64,000 bases of DNA from Amycolatopsis saalfeldensis. Lineage in GTDB: Bacteria > Actinomycetota > Actinomycetes > Mycobacteriales > Pseudonocardiaceae. Under the pieces are notes generated by a model. That model ran no database searches and had not been told where the DNA came from. It was given only the letters and a program-made list of their open reading frames with translations. Made by a program: the position numbers and the translations under genes. The stretch lies in assembly GCF_900110575.1 (NCBI RefSeq), contig NZ_FOEF01000005.1, positions 186,001 to 250,000 of the forward strand, written 5' to 3'. Numbering within the stretch: the stretch's first letter is position 1; each line of letters starts with the position of its first letter. Below are positions 44,614 through 56,854 of the stretch, one piece after another.

Positions 44614-46854
44614 TCAGTCTTCGACGAGCGCGGCGGAAGTGATGCGGTGCAACGGATACCGCTCGTGGTCCGTGCCCTCCAGCACCCCGCCGCCGACGCG
44701 GACCGGGCGCACCACGCGCTGGCTCGCCGTGCCGCGCGAGTCGACGAAACCGATCCACACCTCACGGCGTTCCAGGGTCGCGAGCGAAAGCAGCTCCAGC
44801 GTCGCCGAAGTGTCCGCGCCACCACCGGTCGGCGCGCTCACCGAAGAGCCGCGTCGCCGGGCCGAAGCCGCGTCGCCCGCGCGCAGGTTCGAGACGATCC
44901 GCGAGGCTTGATCCTCCGACAGCACCGCCTGCTCGCCCGGACGGGCGCGGGCCGCCCGCGCTCGCGCGGGGAGACGGCGGCCGCTCGGGCGGATGTCGAC
45001 CACCCGGCCGTCCGGGCCCTCCGCGGCCGGCGCGAAACCCGCTGACCGCAACCCTTCCATCACCTCGCCGAGCGGCGCGGAGCTGATCAGGACGGTCGAG
45101 GCGATCATCCGCAGGTCGTACTCCGCCGCGACCGGATTGGCGAGCACCTCGGCGAGCAGGGCTTCGTCGTCACAGCGCAGGAAGGAGCCCGCCGTGCCGC
45201 CGCGGAGCCGACCGTGGCGGCGGGCGACGTCGTCGATCAGGTAGGTCAGGCCCTGCGGCACGGGGGTCGCGGACTTCGCGCGGAACATCGCGTGCAGCTC
45301 GTCGGCCGTGCGGCCGGTGTCGAGCGCCCGGCGCACGGAGGTCTCGGTGACGCGGTAGACCGTGGCGTGCCCGGCCGACTCGACGTCCGCCACCGCCGCC
45401 ATGTCCGCCGCCAGCTCGGGCTCCAGCGGGCCGGGCGCGACCACCGTCAGGTCCGCCTGCACCAGCACGTGGTCGACCGGCGCGGGCAGCGCGTCGTGCA
45501 TCGCCTCGACGGCGCCCGGGCGATCGTCTTCCAGCAGCAGCCGGGCGGCCGAGGTCAGCCCGCCCAGCCCGACGAGGCCGAGCGCCGTCGCCTCGGCCAT
45601 CGTCCAGCGCACGGTCTCGTCGCGCAGCCGTCCGCCCCTCCGCGGCGCGCGCCACGCGAGCACGGCCACCAGCTCGTCCACGCTCTTCACCCCGGCGCCG
45701 GACGGCAACTGCGCGAGCGCCGTCAGCACCCGTCGCCGGGCCACCGGCGCCAGCGGCCTTCGCGGCTCCTCGGACAGCGGCGCGATCGGCTTGTCCTTCG
45801 CGTCCCGGCCGCCGGCGAGCCCGGGCAGCCGCGGCAGTTCGAGCCAGGCCTGGGCCAGCGTCATCCAGCGTTGCACGGTCGGCGACGCGAGCCAGGAATC
45901 GGTGAGCGTGGTCGGCACCCACTCCGGCCCCGTCGTCTCGCTGTCGGCGACCAGCCCGGCGCCGACGGCCAGCTCGGCCACCAGCATCGCGCGCGCCTCG
46001 TCGACGTCCAGGTCCTTGGCCAGCTTCCGCAGCTCACGCACGCCGAGGCCGCCGGCCTTCAGCACCGGAGCGGGCACCGCCGACCACGAGCGCAGCAGCG
46101 CCTCGGTCTGGCGCAGGAACTCCATCGCCTCGCCGGCCGCGGTCTCGTCCACAGTGGCCGTCCGGTGTGGATGGACGGGCAGCTCGGGCTCGGTCAGCGT
46201 CGCGGGGTCGAACGCGACGCCGCCCCGCAGCCGCAGCCCCAGCTCGCGCGGCAGCTCCACCGTCTGGTCGTCGCGGCGCAGCAGGAGACCGCGGGCCAGC
46301 AGCTTCTGCACGGGGGTGGAGGCCTCGCCGAGGGAGACGTCGAAACTCGCGTCGCGGGTGCGGCCGATGGGCGGTCCCGCCGCCAGCTTGGCCAGCACGG
46401 CCCGCTCGTCGTCGCCGACCTCGGCCAGCCGCGCGGCGAGGTCCGTGGCGGCCAGCACGGGCGACGGCGCGCCCAGCCCGGCCGGGAACGGCCCCAGCGC
46501 GTCCCGCGCCGAGGGCGGCACGCGCAGCTCGTCGTCCCCGCCCCACACCAGCGCGCGGGCACGCAGCCGCGTCAGCTCGTCCGAGACGTCGGCGCCGACC
46601 AGCGCGCGCACCTCGGCCAGCGGCGCGGGCACCACGTCGGCCCCGGCCACCAGCAGCGCGTCGAGCACCGCGAGCGTGCGGGTGTCCAGGTCTTCGCAGG
46701 CACGCGCGACGGAACCCGGCGTGCCGGCGCGGGTGGCCAGCACGGTGCTGTCGGACGGCGGCGGGGTCGACAGGTCGCGACGGGTGCGCAGGAGCTCGGC
46801 CAGTGCGTCGTCGGATTCCGCACGCAGCCAGTCCGCCAATGAGGTCGCGGGCAT
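44614..46854 (-). CDS. Helicase-associated domain protein (Rv0862c-like)
   Basis: A 746-residue cytoplasmic protein with a C-terminal helicase-associated (Helicase_C_3, WYL-like) domain: EVWIGFVDSRGTASQRVVRPVRV. The N-terminal part (ATSLADWLRAESDDALAELLRTRRDL) and the middle (VDHVLVQADLTVVAPGPLEPELAADMAAVADVESAGHATVYRVTETSVRRALD) are typical of actinobacterial partners of XPB. No Walker motifs are present. M. tuberculosis encodes this protein beside XPB; here XPB is at 19691. ATG at 46854. It is divergent from the small gene at 46946, as in M. tuberculosis. Confidence 0.88.
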   Translation of the reverse strand: MPATSLADWLRAESDDALAELLRTRRDLSTPPPSDSTVLATRAGTPGSVARACEDLDTRTLAVLDALLVAGADVVPAPLAEVRALVGADVSDELTRLRARALVWGGDDELRVPPSARDALGPFPAGLGAPSPVLAATDLAARLAEVGDDERAVLAKLAAGPPIGRTRDASFDVSLGEASTPVQKLLARGLLLRRDDQTVELPRELGLRLRGGVAFDPATLTEPELPVHPHRTATVDETAAGEAMEFLRQTEALLRSWSAVPAPVLKAGGLGVRELRKLAKDLDVDEARAMLVAELAVGAGLVADSETTGPEWVPTTLTDSWLASPTVQRWMTLAQAWLELPRLPGLAGGRDAKDKPIAPLSEEPRRPLAPVARRRVLTALAQLPSGAGVKSVDELVAVLAWRAPRRGGRLRDETVRWTMAEATALGLVGLGGLTSAARLLLEDDRPGAVEAMHDALPAPVDHVLVQADLTVVAPGPLEPELAADMAAVADVESAGHATVYRVTETSVRRALDTGRTADELHAMFRAKSATPVPQGLTYLIDDVARRHGRLRGGTAGSFLRCDDEALLAEVLANPVAAEYDLRMIASTVLISSAPLGEVMEGLRSAGFAPAAEGPDGRVVDIRPSGRRLPARARAARARPGEQAVLSEDQASRIVSNLRAGDAASARRRGSSVSAPTGGGADTSATLELLSLATLERREVWIGFVDSRGTASQRVVRPVRVGGGVLEGTDHERYPLHRITSAALVED

Positions 46855-46945
46855 AGACGTCCAGGGTACCGGGCGGGTGCGCGGGCCCCGGGGGTGTTCG
46901 GGCACACTGTGTGCGAATCGGTTGGACCGGCCAGTGGAGGGTGTT

Positions 46946-47128
46946 GTGGCGAAGGCCGAGAACGGCAAGAAGAAGGGTGTCGACCCCACCTGGCCCGCGG
47001 AGGACGGTGAGCACCCTGTGTCGGAGCTCGCGTCCGACCGCCAGGGCGCGCTGTCGCCGTTCGGCGACCTGACGTTCCCGCTCGACACCGTGCCGTACGT
47101 GCACCCGGAGACCGAAATCAACCGCTGA
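46946..47128 (+). CDS. Small conserved protein (60 aa, Rv0863-like)
   Basis: GTG at 46946 follows GGAGG. The 60-residue product starts with a Lys-rich segment ([16 protein letters not shown]) and ends with [14 protein letters not shown], a pattern I associate with the small actinobacterial protein encoded next to the helicase-associated gene. No signal or membrane segment. Function unknown. Position between Rv0862c- and moaC-like genes is as in M. tuberculosis, except that a malic enzyme gene has been inserted downstream. Confidence 0.75.
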   Translation: MAKAENGKKKGVDPTWPAEDGEHPVSELASDRQGALSPFGDLTFPLDTVPYVHPETEINR

Positions 47129-47253
47129 CTCCCCCTCCGCGGGGAACTCCTGAAGTTACCGGTGGGTCACCCGACTGGGGTCGGGTGGCGACGGTCACGG
47201 GGCTAGGGTTCGGAACGTCCCAGTCACAGGTTTTCCAGCGGGGAGTTAGTGCC

Positions 47254-48645
<1,392 letters not shown>

Positions 48646-48673
48646 AGCGAAGCGGCGCAGTAGCCTCCTGAAG

Positions 48674-49147
48674 GTGAGTGAACTCAGCCACGTCGATTCC
48701 GCCGGCGCCGCGCGGATGGTCGACGTCTCCGCGAAGATGGCGACCGCCCGCACCGCGCTCGCCGGCGGGACCGTGCACACCACCGCGGAGGTCGTCGGCC
48801 TGCTTTCGGCCAACGGCCTGCCCAAGGGCGACGCGCTGGCGACCGCCCGGATCGCCGGGATCATGGGCGCCAAGCGGGTGCCGGAGCTGATCCCGTTGTG
48901 CCACCAGATCGCGCTGTCCGGCGTGAAGGTGGAGTTCGAGCTCGATGCAGCCGCCGTGCACATCAGCGCGACCGCCAAGACCACCGACGTCACGGGCGTC
49001 GAGATGGAGGCGCTCACGGCCGTCGCAGTCGCCGGGCTGACGCTGCACGACATGATCAAGGCCGTGGACCCCGCCGCGACCCTCGACAACGTCCGGCTCA
49101 TCCGCAAGGACGGCGGCAAGACCGGCACCTGGGAGCGGCAGTCATGA
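48674..49147 (+). CDS. moaC: Cyclic pyranopterin monophosphate synthase MoaC
   Basis: With MoaA it makes cyclic pyranopterin monophosphate, the first step of molybdenum-cofactor synthesis. The 157-residue length is standard. Family motifs: [15 protein letters not shown] start, [35 protein letters not shown] and the C-terminal [12 protein letters not shown] at 48674 gives the conserved start. Its stop overlaps the ATG of the mog-moaE gene by four bases. Confidence 0.96.
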   Translation: MSELSHVDSAGAARMVDVSAKMATARTALAGGTVHTTAEVVGLLSANGLPKGDALATARIAGIMGAKRVPELIPLCHQIALSGVKVEFELDAAAVHISATAKTTDVTGVEMEALTAVAVAGLTLHDMIKAVDPAATLDNVRLIRKDGGKTGTWERQS

Positions 49148-50070
49148 AGAGGGCACGCGTGATCGTGGCGTCCAACCGCGCCGCGAAAGGCGTTTACGAG
49201 GACAAGACCGGGCCGGTGCTCGTCGCCTGGCTGGCCGAGCACGGCTACGACGTGCCCGCGCCGGTGGTCGTCGAGGACGGCGAGCCGGTCGGGAAAGCCT
49301 TGCGCACAGCCGTTTCCGACGGTGTCGCGGTGGTTTTGACCACCGGCGGCACGGGGATCTCGCCCACGGACCGTACCCCGGACGTGACCGGCGAGGTCCT
49401 CGACTACGAGCTGCCGGGCGTCGCGGACGCGATCCGCGCCGCGGGCCTGCCGAAGGTCCCGACGGCCGTGCTGTCCCGCGGGGTCGCGGGCGTCGCGGGG
49501 CGGACCCTGGTGGTGAACCTGCCCGGCTCGAGCGGCGGGGTGAAGGACGGCCTCGGGGTGCTCGGGCCGATCCTGGACCACGCCGTCGACCAGCTCGCCG
49601 GCGGTGACCACCCCCGCCCGGCCGCGCCCGCCGAGCCTGCGGCGACGGTCCGGGTCCTGCGGGCGGAAGTCAGTGAACAGCTGCTGTCCGTCGAAGAGCA
49701 CGCGCGCCTGGTGGAGGACGACGCGGCGGGAGCTGTGGTGACGTTCGCCGGAGTGGTGCGGGACCACGACGGCGGCAAGGGCGTCCGCGATCTCACCTAC
49801 GAGGGCCACCCGACCGCGAGCGACGTGCTCGCCCAGGTCGTGGCGGACCTTTCGGCGCGCTGGACGGGGGTGCGCGCCGTGGCGGTGAGCCACCGCGTGG
49901 GCGCGCTGACGATCGGTGACGTGGCGCTGGCCTGCGCGGTCGCCGCCGAACACCGTGGCCAGGCCTTCGCGGCCTGCGCCGAACTCGTCGACGAGGTGAA
50001 GGCCCGGCTCCCGATCTGGAAGCACCAGCACTTCACCGACGGCAGCGACGAATGGGTCAACTCGCCCTGA
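49144..50070 (+). CDS. Fused Mog (molybdopterin adenylyltransferase)-MoaE (molybdopterin synthase large subunit)
   Basis: A single 308-residue protein holding two enzymes usually encoded separately. Residues about 1-155 are Mog: TTGGTGISPTD and VNLPGSSGGVKDGL bind and adenylylate molybdopterin. Residues about 168-308 are MoaE: VVTFAGVVRDHDGGKGVRDLTYEGHP, SHRVGALTIGDVALACAVAAEHRGQAF, and the active-site Lys in PIWKHQHFTDG. A short Pro/Ala linker joins them. M. tuberculosis has mog and moaE2 as neighbours, so fusion by loss of a stop is easy to picture. Coupled to moaC by an ATGA overlap. Confidence 0.93.
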   Translation: MKRARVIVASNRAAKGVYEDKTGPVLVAWLAEHGYDVPAPVVVEDGEPVGKALRTAVSDGVAVVLTTGGTGISPTDRTPDVTGEVLDYELPGVADAIRAAGLPKVPTAVLSRGVAGVAGRTLVVNLPGSSGGVKDGLGVLGPILDHAVDQLAGGDHPRPAAPAEPAATVRVLRAEVSEQLLSVEEHARLVEDDAAGAVVTFAGVVRDHDGGKGVRDLTYEGHPTASDVLAQVVADLSARWTGVRAVAVSHRVGALTIGDVALACAVAAEHRGQAFAACAELVDEVKARLPIWKHQHFTDGSDEWVNSP

Positions 50071-50202
50071 CCGAGCCCGTTCCACCCGCCTGAGCGCGCC
50101 GCTGACGGCACCGGGGTGGTCCAGACCGCCCGGAACCCGTATGGGCGCCGCTCAGCGCGTTTGCGCCGGCCTGAGCCGGGTCGAACGGTCCAGTGACCAC
50201 GA

Positions 50203-50240
50203 AGGGCCCCACCGCCGGGGGAAAGTCGCGGTGGGGCCCT
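50203..50240. terminator. 13-bp terminator hairpin between moaE and rpf
   Basis: Perfect arms 50203-50215 and 50228-50240 with a 12-base loop, between convergent genes; likely ends both. Confidence 0.85.
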
Positions 50241-50295
50241 GTCGGGTCACAGTCGAAGCTGCGCCAGGTGCCGCAGAGCCCTCAACGGGCCTGGA

Positions 50296-51160
<865 letters not shown>

Positions 51161-51198
51161 GGTACGTAACGACGGCCGTGATCGGAAATCAATCGGCA

Positions 51199-51214
51199 TG
51201 TGACCTACGTCACA
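51199..51214. promoter_or_regulatory. Perfect CRP/FNR-family site upstream of rpf
   Basis: TGTGACCTACGTCACA is an exact TGTGA-N6-TCACA match to the mycobacterial and E. coli CRP consensus, 277 bases before the rpf start. M. tuberculosis rpfA and Streptomyces rpfA are known CRP targets, so the same control is likely. TTGATT (-35-like) and TACGTA (-10-like) follow on the minus strand. Confidence 0.82.
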
Positions 51215-51675
51215 GTAACGGCAAACAACCTGTCGCGACAGGGATGTTTCAGCAGGTCAGAGCGCCGTTATCTGTCCGTTTTCTGGCCGAGATATTTCAC
51301 GGATCGTGAGGCTTGGGTCACGTCTATAAGGCGTCAGCGGGCCTTTCGTACCGTCATTGAGGCGGCACCCTAAACCACCATCGGCAAAGTCCGCCAGTGC
51401 ACTTGGAGTGGTTCTGTGTAGCCACTTGAATACGCCGTGAGCGAACCACTTCGGAGGGTGGTTATAAACAAAGAAAGCCACTCAAAGCGCAGGAGTGGCC
51501 GCTGAGCGTGGTATGGACTTACCGCCCGAAGGGGAGGTTTCCGGCGCCTGGCGGGCCGCTGAGCTGGGCAGACGTGCCCCGGGCGGTCGCGCGCCGAGCG
51601 GCGGGCTCACCGGCCGCATACACGGATCGGGCCGCTCCGCGCGGGGACGGCCCGGAATGGATCGGGGGACTTGAT
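51215..51675. other. Gene-free gap upstream of rpf and downstream of moaD
   Basis: I see no gene in this 460-base stretch. It contains a perfect palindrome CCTGTCGCGACAGG (51229-51242), an AACCAC/GTGGTT pair (51444-51463) and a 7-bp hairpin GCCACTC/GAGTGGC (51477-51499) in AT-rich surroundings. The last could end transcription from the moa side, but no T-run follows. Confidence 0.45.
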
Positions 51676-51951
51676 TCAGCCGCCGGCGAACGGCGGGAGC
51701 ACGTCGAGTTGCGCGCCGTCACTCAGGGCGCGAGTCTGATCACGGACGGCAACCTCGTTCAGCAGGAAGCTCGCCGCGTCGAGGATGCGGGGCAGCTTTT
51801 CGGGATGCAGCTCGCGCAACACGCGGGCTGCGTCCGCGACAGTCGCACCCTCGGGCAGCTTCACCTTCTCCTCTTCTACGCCGGCCGCGGCGCGCGCGGC
51901 GGCGAAGTAGCGGACGAGCAGGGTCATCGGTTCCAGTGACTGGGGTGCCAT
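51676..51951 (-). CDS. moaD: Molybdopterin synthase small subunit MoaD
   Basis: A 91-residue ubiquitin-fold sulfur carrier ending in the essential Gly-Gly (LPPFAGG), which becomes a thiocarboxylate and donates sulfur to MoaE. VRYFAAARAAAGVEEEKV and LNEVAV are MoaD signatures. ATG at 51951 lies five bases after the moaA stop; an ATG at 51927 would give the commoner MTLLVRYF start, so the first eight residues are uncertain. In the same minus-strand operon as moaA. Confidence 0.92.
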   Translation of the reverse strand: MAPQSLEPMTLLVRYFAAARAAAGVEEEKVKLPEGATVADAARVLRELHPEKLPRILDAASFLLNEVAVRDQTRALSDGAQLDVLPPFAGG

Positions 51952-51955
51952 CTCG

Positions 51956-53029
51956 TCATCCGCCGATCGCGCTCATGGGCCGGATCGGCTGCGCGAACCC
52001 GGCTTCGTTGATCTCGTGGCCCGCGAGCTTGCCCCACATGGTCGCCCGCCAGGCGTCCGCCACCTCTTCATCACGCGCGCCCGCGCGCACGAGGGCGCGC
52101 AGGTCCGTTTCGTCGTTGGAGAACAGGCAGGAGCGGACGGCGCCGTCGGCGGTCAGCCGGGTGCGCTCGCAGGAAGAGCAGAACGGCCGGGTCACCGACG
52201 CGATCACGCCGACGTCGCCGGGTCCGCCGTCGACCAGCCAGCGCTCCGCGGGCGCGCCGCCGCGGGCCACCGGGAACGGCGAAAGCTCGAACTCCTCGCC
52301 CAGCATGGTGAGGATCTCCGCCGCGGTGATCATGTCGCCGCGGTTCCAGCCGTGCTGCGCGTCCAGCGGCATCTGCTCGATGAACCGCAGGTGGTAGCCC
52401 TCGGCGAGGCAGAACCGCAGCAGCGGCAGGGCGTCGCGCTCGTTCAGCCCGCGCATCAGCACCGAGTTGATCTTCACCGGGTTCAGCCCGGCGTCGCGGG
52501 CGGCGGCGAGGCCGGCCAGCACGTGCGGCAGCCGGTCGCGCCGGGTGATCTCCTCGAACCGCGCGCGGTCGACGGTGTCGAGGGACACGTTGATCCGGTC
52601 CAGCCCGGCCGCGGCCAGCCCGGTCGCGCGCTTGGCGAGCCCGATCCCGTTGGTGGTCATGGAAATCCGCGGCCGCGGGGTGAGGGACTTGACCCGCCCG
52701 ACGATGTCTTCGAGGCCGGCCCGCAGCAGCGGCTCGCCGCCGGTCAGCCGGATGTCGGTGACGCCGAGCAGCTCGACGGCGATGCGCATGAGCCGCACCA
52801 GCTCGTCGTCGGTCAGCACCTGCTCGCCCGGCAGCCAGTCGAGGCCTTCGGCCGGCATGCAGTAGGTGCACCGGAGGTTGCACCGGTCGGTCAGCGACAC
52901 CCGCAGGTCGGTCGCGACGCGGCCGAAGGTGTCGATCAGCCCGGGGTGGTCCGGGCGGGGCGCCGAGGGCGTGCTTGACGAACCTCGTGTACCGGGGACG
53001 CGAGGAAACCCGAGATCTACTGCCTTCAT
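51956..53029 (-). CDS. moaA: GTP 3',8-cyclase MoaA
   Basis: A 357-residue radical-SAM enzyme for the first step of molybdenum-cofactor synthesis. The N-terminal cluster motif is CNLRCTYC (CxxxCxxC), and the C-terminal second cluster uses CSSCERTRLTADGAVRSC. The protein ends in Gly-Gly, as needed for MoaA activity. About 30 residues precede the usual start of the domain. ATG at 53029 fits; upstream reading is non-conserved. Divergent from the MarR gene by 130 bp. Confidence 0.95.
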   Translation of the reverse strand: MKAVDLGFPRVPGTRGSSSTPSAPRPDHPGLIDTFGRVATDLRVSLTDRCNLRCTYCMPAEGLDWLPGEQVLTDDELVRLMRIAVELLGVTDIRLTGGEPLLRAGLEDIVGRVKSLTPRPRISMTTNGIGLAKRATGLAAAGLDRINVSLDTVDRARFEEITRRDRLPHVLAGLAAARDAGLNPVKINSVLMRGLNERDALPLLRFCLAEGYHLRFIEQMPLDAQHGWNRGDMITAAEILTMLGEEFELSPFPVARGGAPAERWLVDGGPGDVGVIASVTRPFCSSCERTRLTADGAVRSCLFSNDETDLRALVRAGARDEEVADAWRATMWGKLAGHEINEAGFAQPIRPMSAIGG

Positions 53030-53158
53030 TACCGTCAGGGTAACCCCGGGCGGGTCCGCGCCGTCGGTCGCGGAACCGAATAACGGGCTCGCTAAAGTCC
53101 TTGACGCAGCGAGCCGCTCAGCGGCCGAAAGATCTCGGCGACGTCCGTGGAGGCCCTC

Positions 53159-53644
53159 GTGAGTACCGCGGAGACGACCTACCCGCTGCCGGCCGAGGAG
53201 CTCGCGCGCTTCGCCCGGCTCGGCCGCGAGACGAGCACGATGACCGTGCTGCGGCACGCCAGGATCGCCGAGCGGATGGGCCTGTCCGGAAGCGATCACA
53301 AGGCCCTGGACCTGGTCGGACAATCCGGCGGACCCCTTACCGCAGGCCGGATCGCCGAGCTGACCGGACTGTCCACAGGAGCGGTGACGGGGGTCATAGA
53401 CCGGCTCGAGAAGGCCGGTCTGGTGCGCCGCGTGCGTGATCTCGAGGACCGGCGCAAGGTGCTCGTGGAGGTCGTCCCCGGCGGCACGGACCGGTTCGCC
53501 GGGCTCTTCGAGTCGGCCTTCGACGGGATGAAGGGGATCCTGGAGCAGTTCTCGCCCACTGAGCGGAAAGTTCTCGAGCGTTATCAGAATGCAATACTCG
53601 GTGAGTTACGCGATGAGATCCTCGACAATTCCCGTTTGACATAG
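53159..53644 (+). CDS. MarR-family transcriptional regulator
   Basis: A 161-residue winged-helix regulator: LTAGRIAELTGLSTGAVTGVIDRLEKAGLVRRVRDLEDRRKVLVEV is the MarR DNA-binding core, with flanking helices for dimerisation. GTG at 53159 follows GTGGAGG; an in-frame GTG at 53147 is weaker. The end of the gene is AT-richer than usual. Divergent from moaA and just upstream of the molybdenum-transport genes, so it may control either, but homologues of this subgroup are often general stress or efflux regulators. Confidence 0.88.
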   Translation: MSTAETTYPLPAEELARFARLGRETSTMTVLRHARIAERMGLSGSDHKALDLVGQSGGPLTAGRIAELTGLSTGAVTGVIDRLEKAGLVRRVRDLEDRRKVLVEVVPGGTDRFAGLFESAFDGMKGILEQFSPTERKVLERYQNAILGELRDEILDNSRLT

Positions 53645-53677
53645 CTTTTCCTCAACTGCGGAGATAATCTTCCCGCC

Positions 53678-54082
53678 ATGCCGCAATTTCGGTTGTCCGA
53701 GGCCGCTCGGCTCCTCGGCGTCAGTGACGACACCGTCCGGCGCTGGGTCCGGGCCGGTCAGCTGACCGCGACCGACGACGCCGCCGGCCGGAAGGTCGTG
53801 GACGGCGCCCAGCTCGCCGGGTTCGCCCGGGCGCAGGCCGTCGGCCTCGAGGACCCGTCGGCGGTCGGGCGCTCCGCCCGCAACCGGTTCGTGGGGCTCG
53901 TCACAGAGGTCATCGCCGACAAAGTGATGGCGCAGGTCGAGCTGCAGTGCGGGGCGCACCGAGTGGTGTCATTGATGAGTACGGAAGCCGTCCGCGAGCT
54001 CGGGTTGCGCCCGGGTGTCCTCGCGGTCGCCGTTGTGAAGGCGACCACCGTCGTGGTGGAGACCCCGGAAGGAAACAGATGA
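53678..54082 (+). CDS. HTH-TOBE molybdenum-binding regulator
   Basis: A 134-residue protein joining a MerR-like/excisionase-type HTH (FRLSEAARLLGVSDDTVRRWVRAGQL, residues 4-30) to a molybdopterin-binding TOBE (Mop) domain (SARNRFVGLVTEVIADKVMAQVELQCGAHRVVSLMSTEAVRELGLRPG). Such proteins bind molybdate and are thought to regulate mod genes, in place of ModE. It overlaps modA by four bases (ATGA), so it is the first gene of the mod operon. Confidence 0.92.
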   Translation: MPQFRLSEAARLLGVSDDTVRRWVRAGQLTATDDAAGRKVVDGAQLAGFARAQAVGLEDPSAVGRSARNRFVGLVTEVIADKVMAQVELQCGAHRVVSLMSTEAVRELGLRPGVLAVAVVKATTVVVETPEGNR

Positions 54083-54882
54083 AGAAGCTCGCCATCGCCG
54101 TGGCGGCAGTCGCGTTGTTCGCCGGCGCGTGCAGCTCCAACGACCAGGCCAGCACCAACCCCAACGCGAGCAGCGCGCCCGCGCCGGCTCCCGGGGGCAG
54201 CGGCGGGGGCACCCTCACCGTGTACGCGGCGGCGTCGCTGACCGAATCGTTCAACGCGCTCGGCAAGCAGTTCGAAAGCGCGCACCCGGGCGTCACGGTG
54301 AAGTTCGACTACGAGGGCTCGTCCGCGCTCGTGCAGAAGCTCGACAACGGCGCGAAGGCGGACGTCTTCGCTTCGGCGGACCAGGCCAACATGGACAAGG
54401 CCGTGCAGGGCGGCGTGATCGACGGCCAGCCCACGGTCTTCGCCACGAACAAGCTGACCATCGCCGTCGCCAAGGGCAACCCCAAGGGCATCAAGTCGTT
54501 CTCCGACCTGACCAAGAGCGGGCTGACCGTGGTCGTCTGCGCGCAGCAGGTGCCGTGCGGCTCGGCGACGCAGAAGGTGGAGAAGAACACCGGCGTCACG
54601 CTCAAGCCGGCGAGCGAGGAGCAGGACGTCAAGCAGGTGCTCGCCAAGGTGCAGTCCGGTGACGCCGACGCCGGCCTGGTCTACGTGACCGACGCGACGT
54701 CGGCCGCGGGCAAGGTCGACAAGGTGGACTTCCCGGACGCCGCGGGCGCGATCAACAACTACCCGATCGCCGTCGTGAAGGACGCTCCGCAGGCCGCGCT
54801 GGCCAAGGAGTTCACCGACTTCGTGCTCGGCGCGCAGGGCAAGGCCGAGCTGACCCAGATCGGGTTTGGCCCAGCCCAGTAA
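54079..54882 (+). CDS. modA: Molybdate-binding lipoprotein ModA
   Basis: A 267-residue lipoprotein: signal and lipobox FAGAC (Cys17), then the ModA core [39 protein letters not shown] and [15 protein letters not shown]. Binds molybdate or tungstate outside the membrane and delivers it to ModBC. ATG at 54079 follows GGAAACAG and overlaps the HTH-TOBE stop. Confidence 0.96.
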   Translation: MKKLAIAVAAVALFAGACSSNDQASTNPNASSAPAPAPGGSGGGTLTVYAAASLTESFNALGKQFESAHPGVTVKFDYEGSSALVQKLDNGAKADVFASADQANMDKAVQGGVIDGQPTVFATNKLTIAVAKGNPKGIKSFSDLTKSGLTVVVCAQQVPCGSATQKVEKNTGVTLKPASEEQDVKQVLAKVQSGDADAGLVYVTDATSAAGKVDKVDFPDAAGAINNYPIAVVKDAPQAALAKEFTDFVLGAQGKAELTQIGFGPAQ

Positions 54883-55708
54883 GGGACGGCGACGTGCGGC
54901 GGCCGCCGATCAGCGGCCGCCGCACGCGCGTGTCCCCCTCGTGCTCTGGCTGCCGGCCATCGTCGCGCTGGCGCTGGTCGTGCTGCCCGTCATCGGGCTG
55001 CTGGTGCGCTCGGACGTCACCCGGTTCCCCTCGCTCCTGGTCACCTCGTCGTCGCTGAACGCGCTGAAGCTGTCGGTGGTGACGGCGGCGCTGTCCACAG
55101 TGGCCTGTGTGATCCTCGGCGTGCCGCTGGCCGTGGTGCTGGCGCGCTCGCGGGTGCCCGGCGTCCGCCTGCTGCGCTCGATCGTGCTGCTGCCACTGGT
55201 GCTGCCGCCGGTGGTCGGCGGTCTCGCGCTGCTGTACCTGTTGGGCCGCAAGGGTTTTCTCGGCATGCTGATCATGACGCTGACCGGGCAGCAGGTGCCG
55301 TTCACCACCGCGGCCGTGGTGATCGCGCAGACCTTCGTGGCCATGCCGTTCCTGGTGGTCAGCCTGGAGGGCGCGCTGCGCGGCTCCGGCGACCGTTACG
55401 AGCAGGTGGCCTCGACACTCGGCGCGCGCCCGTGGACGGTGTTCCGCCGCGTGACGCTGCCGCTGCTGCTGCCGTCGCTGGGCTCCGGCGTCGTGCTGAG
55501 TTTCGCCCGCGCGCTGGGGGAGTTCGGCGCGACGATCACCTTCGCCGGCAGCCTGGAGGGCGTCACCCGCACGCTGCCGCTGGAGGTCTACACCCAGGCC
55601 GAAGTGGACATCGACAGCGCCGTCGCGCTCGCGCTGCTGCTCATCGTGGTCGCGATCGTGGTGATCGCGGTGGCCCGGCCGCGGTCGTGGGAAGGCAGGC
55701 TCCGATGA
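54866..55708 (+). CDS. modB: Molybdate ABC transporter permease ModB
   Basis: A 280-residue inner-membrane permease with about five or six hydrophobic segments; the EAA loop reads [27 protein letters not shown]. The TTG at 54866 starts within the modA gene (17-base overlap). The stop overlaps the modC start by four bases, so modABC are coupled. Confidence 0.93.
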   Translation: MAQPSKGRRRAAAADQRPPHARVPLVLWLPAIVALALVVLPVIGLLVRSDVTRFPSLLVTSSSLNALKLSVVTAALSTVACVILGVPLAVVLARSRVPGVRLLRSIVLLPLVLPPVVGGLALLYLLGRKGFLGMLIMTLTGQQVPFTTAAVVIAQTFVAMPFLVVSLEGALRGSGDRYEQVASTLGARPWTVFRRVTLPLLLPSLGSGVVLSFARALGEFGATITFAGSLEGVTRTLPLEVYTQAEVDIDSAVALALLLIVVAIVVIAVARPRSWEGRLR

Positions 55709-56784
55709 CGCTCTCGGTGCGGCTCTCGCTGTCCCGCGGCTCGTTCGACCTCGACGTGGACTTCACCGTGCCCGACGGCAGCGTGCTCGCCCTGCTCGGG
55801 CCGAACGGCTCGGGCAAGTCGACCGTGCTCGGCTGCCTGGCCGGGCTGGTGCAGGCGGGCACCGCCGACATCAGGCTCGACGGCCGGATGCTGGCTGGCG
55901 ACGGCGTCGACCTGCCGCCGCACGCCCGGGGCATCGGCCTGCTCTCGCAGGACGCGCTGCTGTTCCCGCATCTGTCCGCTTTGGACAATGTCGCCTTCGC
56001 GCCGCGCTCAGCCGGATCCGGGCGCGCGCGGTCGCGAGAGGTGGCCACGCGGTGGCTGGCGGAGGTGGACGCGGCGGAGTTCGCCGGCCGCCGCCCCGGC
56101 CGGCTCTCCGGTGGCCAGCAGCAACGGGTGGCGATCGCGCGGGCGCTGGCCGCCTCGCCGTCGCTGCTGCTGCTGGACGAGCCGTTCGCCGCACTGGACG
56201 TGGACTCGGCCCCGGCCATCCGCGGCCTGCTGCGGCGGGTGCTGCGCACCGGCCCGACCACGGTGCTGGTCACCCACGACCCGCTGGACGCGCTCGCGCT
56301 GGCCGACCACGTCGCCGTGCTGGCCGAGGGCCGGATCGTCGAGCGCGGGCCGACCCGCGAGGTGCTGGCCGCGCCGCGGACGCCGTTCACCGCCCGGATC
56401 GCCGGGCTGAACCTGGTGGCCGGCACGGCGTCGGCGGACGGCATCCGGACCGCCGGCGGTGCCCTCGTCGCGGGCCTGCTCTCGCCGGACGCGGTGGTGG
56501 GCGAGCCGGCCGTGGCCGTGTTCGAACCCAGCTCGGTGGCCATCCTCCCGTCCGGCGACGAGCACCGGGGGAGCCCGCGCAACACCGCCGAAGCCGTGGT
56601 CGCCACCCTCGAACCGCACGGCCCGGTCATCCGGGTCCGGCTGGCCGGCGCGGGCTGGGCCGGCGGCCTCTCCGCCGACCTGACCCCCGCGGCGGTCGCG
56701 GAGCTGGCCCTGGAGCCGGAGACTCCGGTGACGCTGTCGGTGAAGGCCGCGGCGGTGGCCGTGCACCCCGCGGCGCCGGGCTGA
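55705..56784 (+). CDS. modC: Molybdate ABC transporter ATPase ModC
   Basis: A 359-residue ATPase with Walker [10 protein letters not shown], signature LSGGQQQR, Walker [13 protein letters not shown] and switch VTHDPLDAL. The last 100 residues form a molybdate-sensing TOBE (Mop) domain that can inhibit transport when molybdate is abundant. ATG at 55705 overlaps the modB stop. Last gene of the operon starting at 53678. Confidence 0.95.
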   Translation: MTLSVRLSLSRGSFDLDVDFTVPDGSVLALLGPNGSGKSTVLGCLAGLVQAGTADIRLDGRMLAGDGVDLPPHARGIGLLSQDALLFPHLSALDNVAFAPRSAGSGRARSREVATRWLAEVDAAEFAGRRPGRLSGGQQQRVAIARALAASPSLLLLDEPFAALDVDSAPAIRGLLRRVLRTGPTTVLVTHDPLDALALADHVAVLAEGRIVERGPTREVLAAPRTPFTARIAGLNLVAGTASADGIRTAGGALVAGLLSPDAVVGEPAVAVFEPSSVAILPSGDEHRGSPRNTAEAVVATLEPHGPVIRVRLAGAGWAGGLSADLTPAAVAELALEPETPVTLSVKAAAVAVHPAAPG

Positions 56785-56854
56785 AGCAGCGGTCGGCGCG
56801 GTTTTCGGTGATACGGTTCGGTTGCTCTGACCTGTGATCAAGAAACGAGGACGG

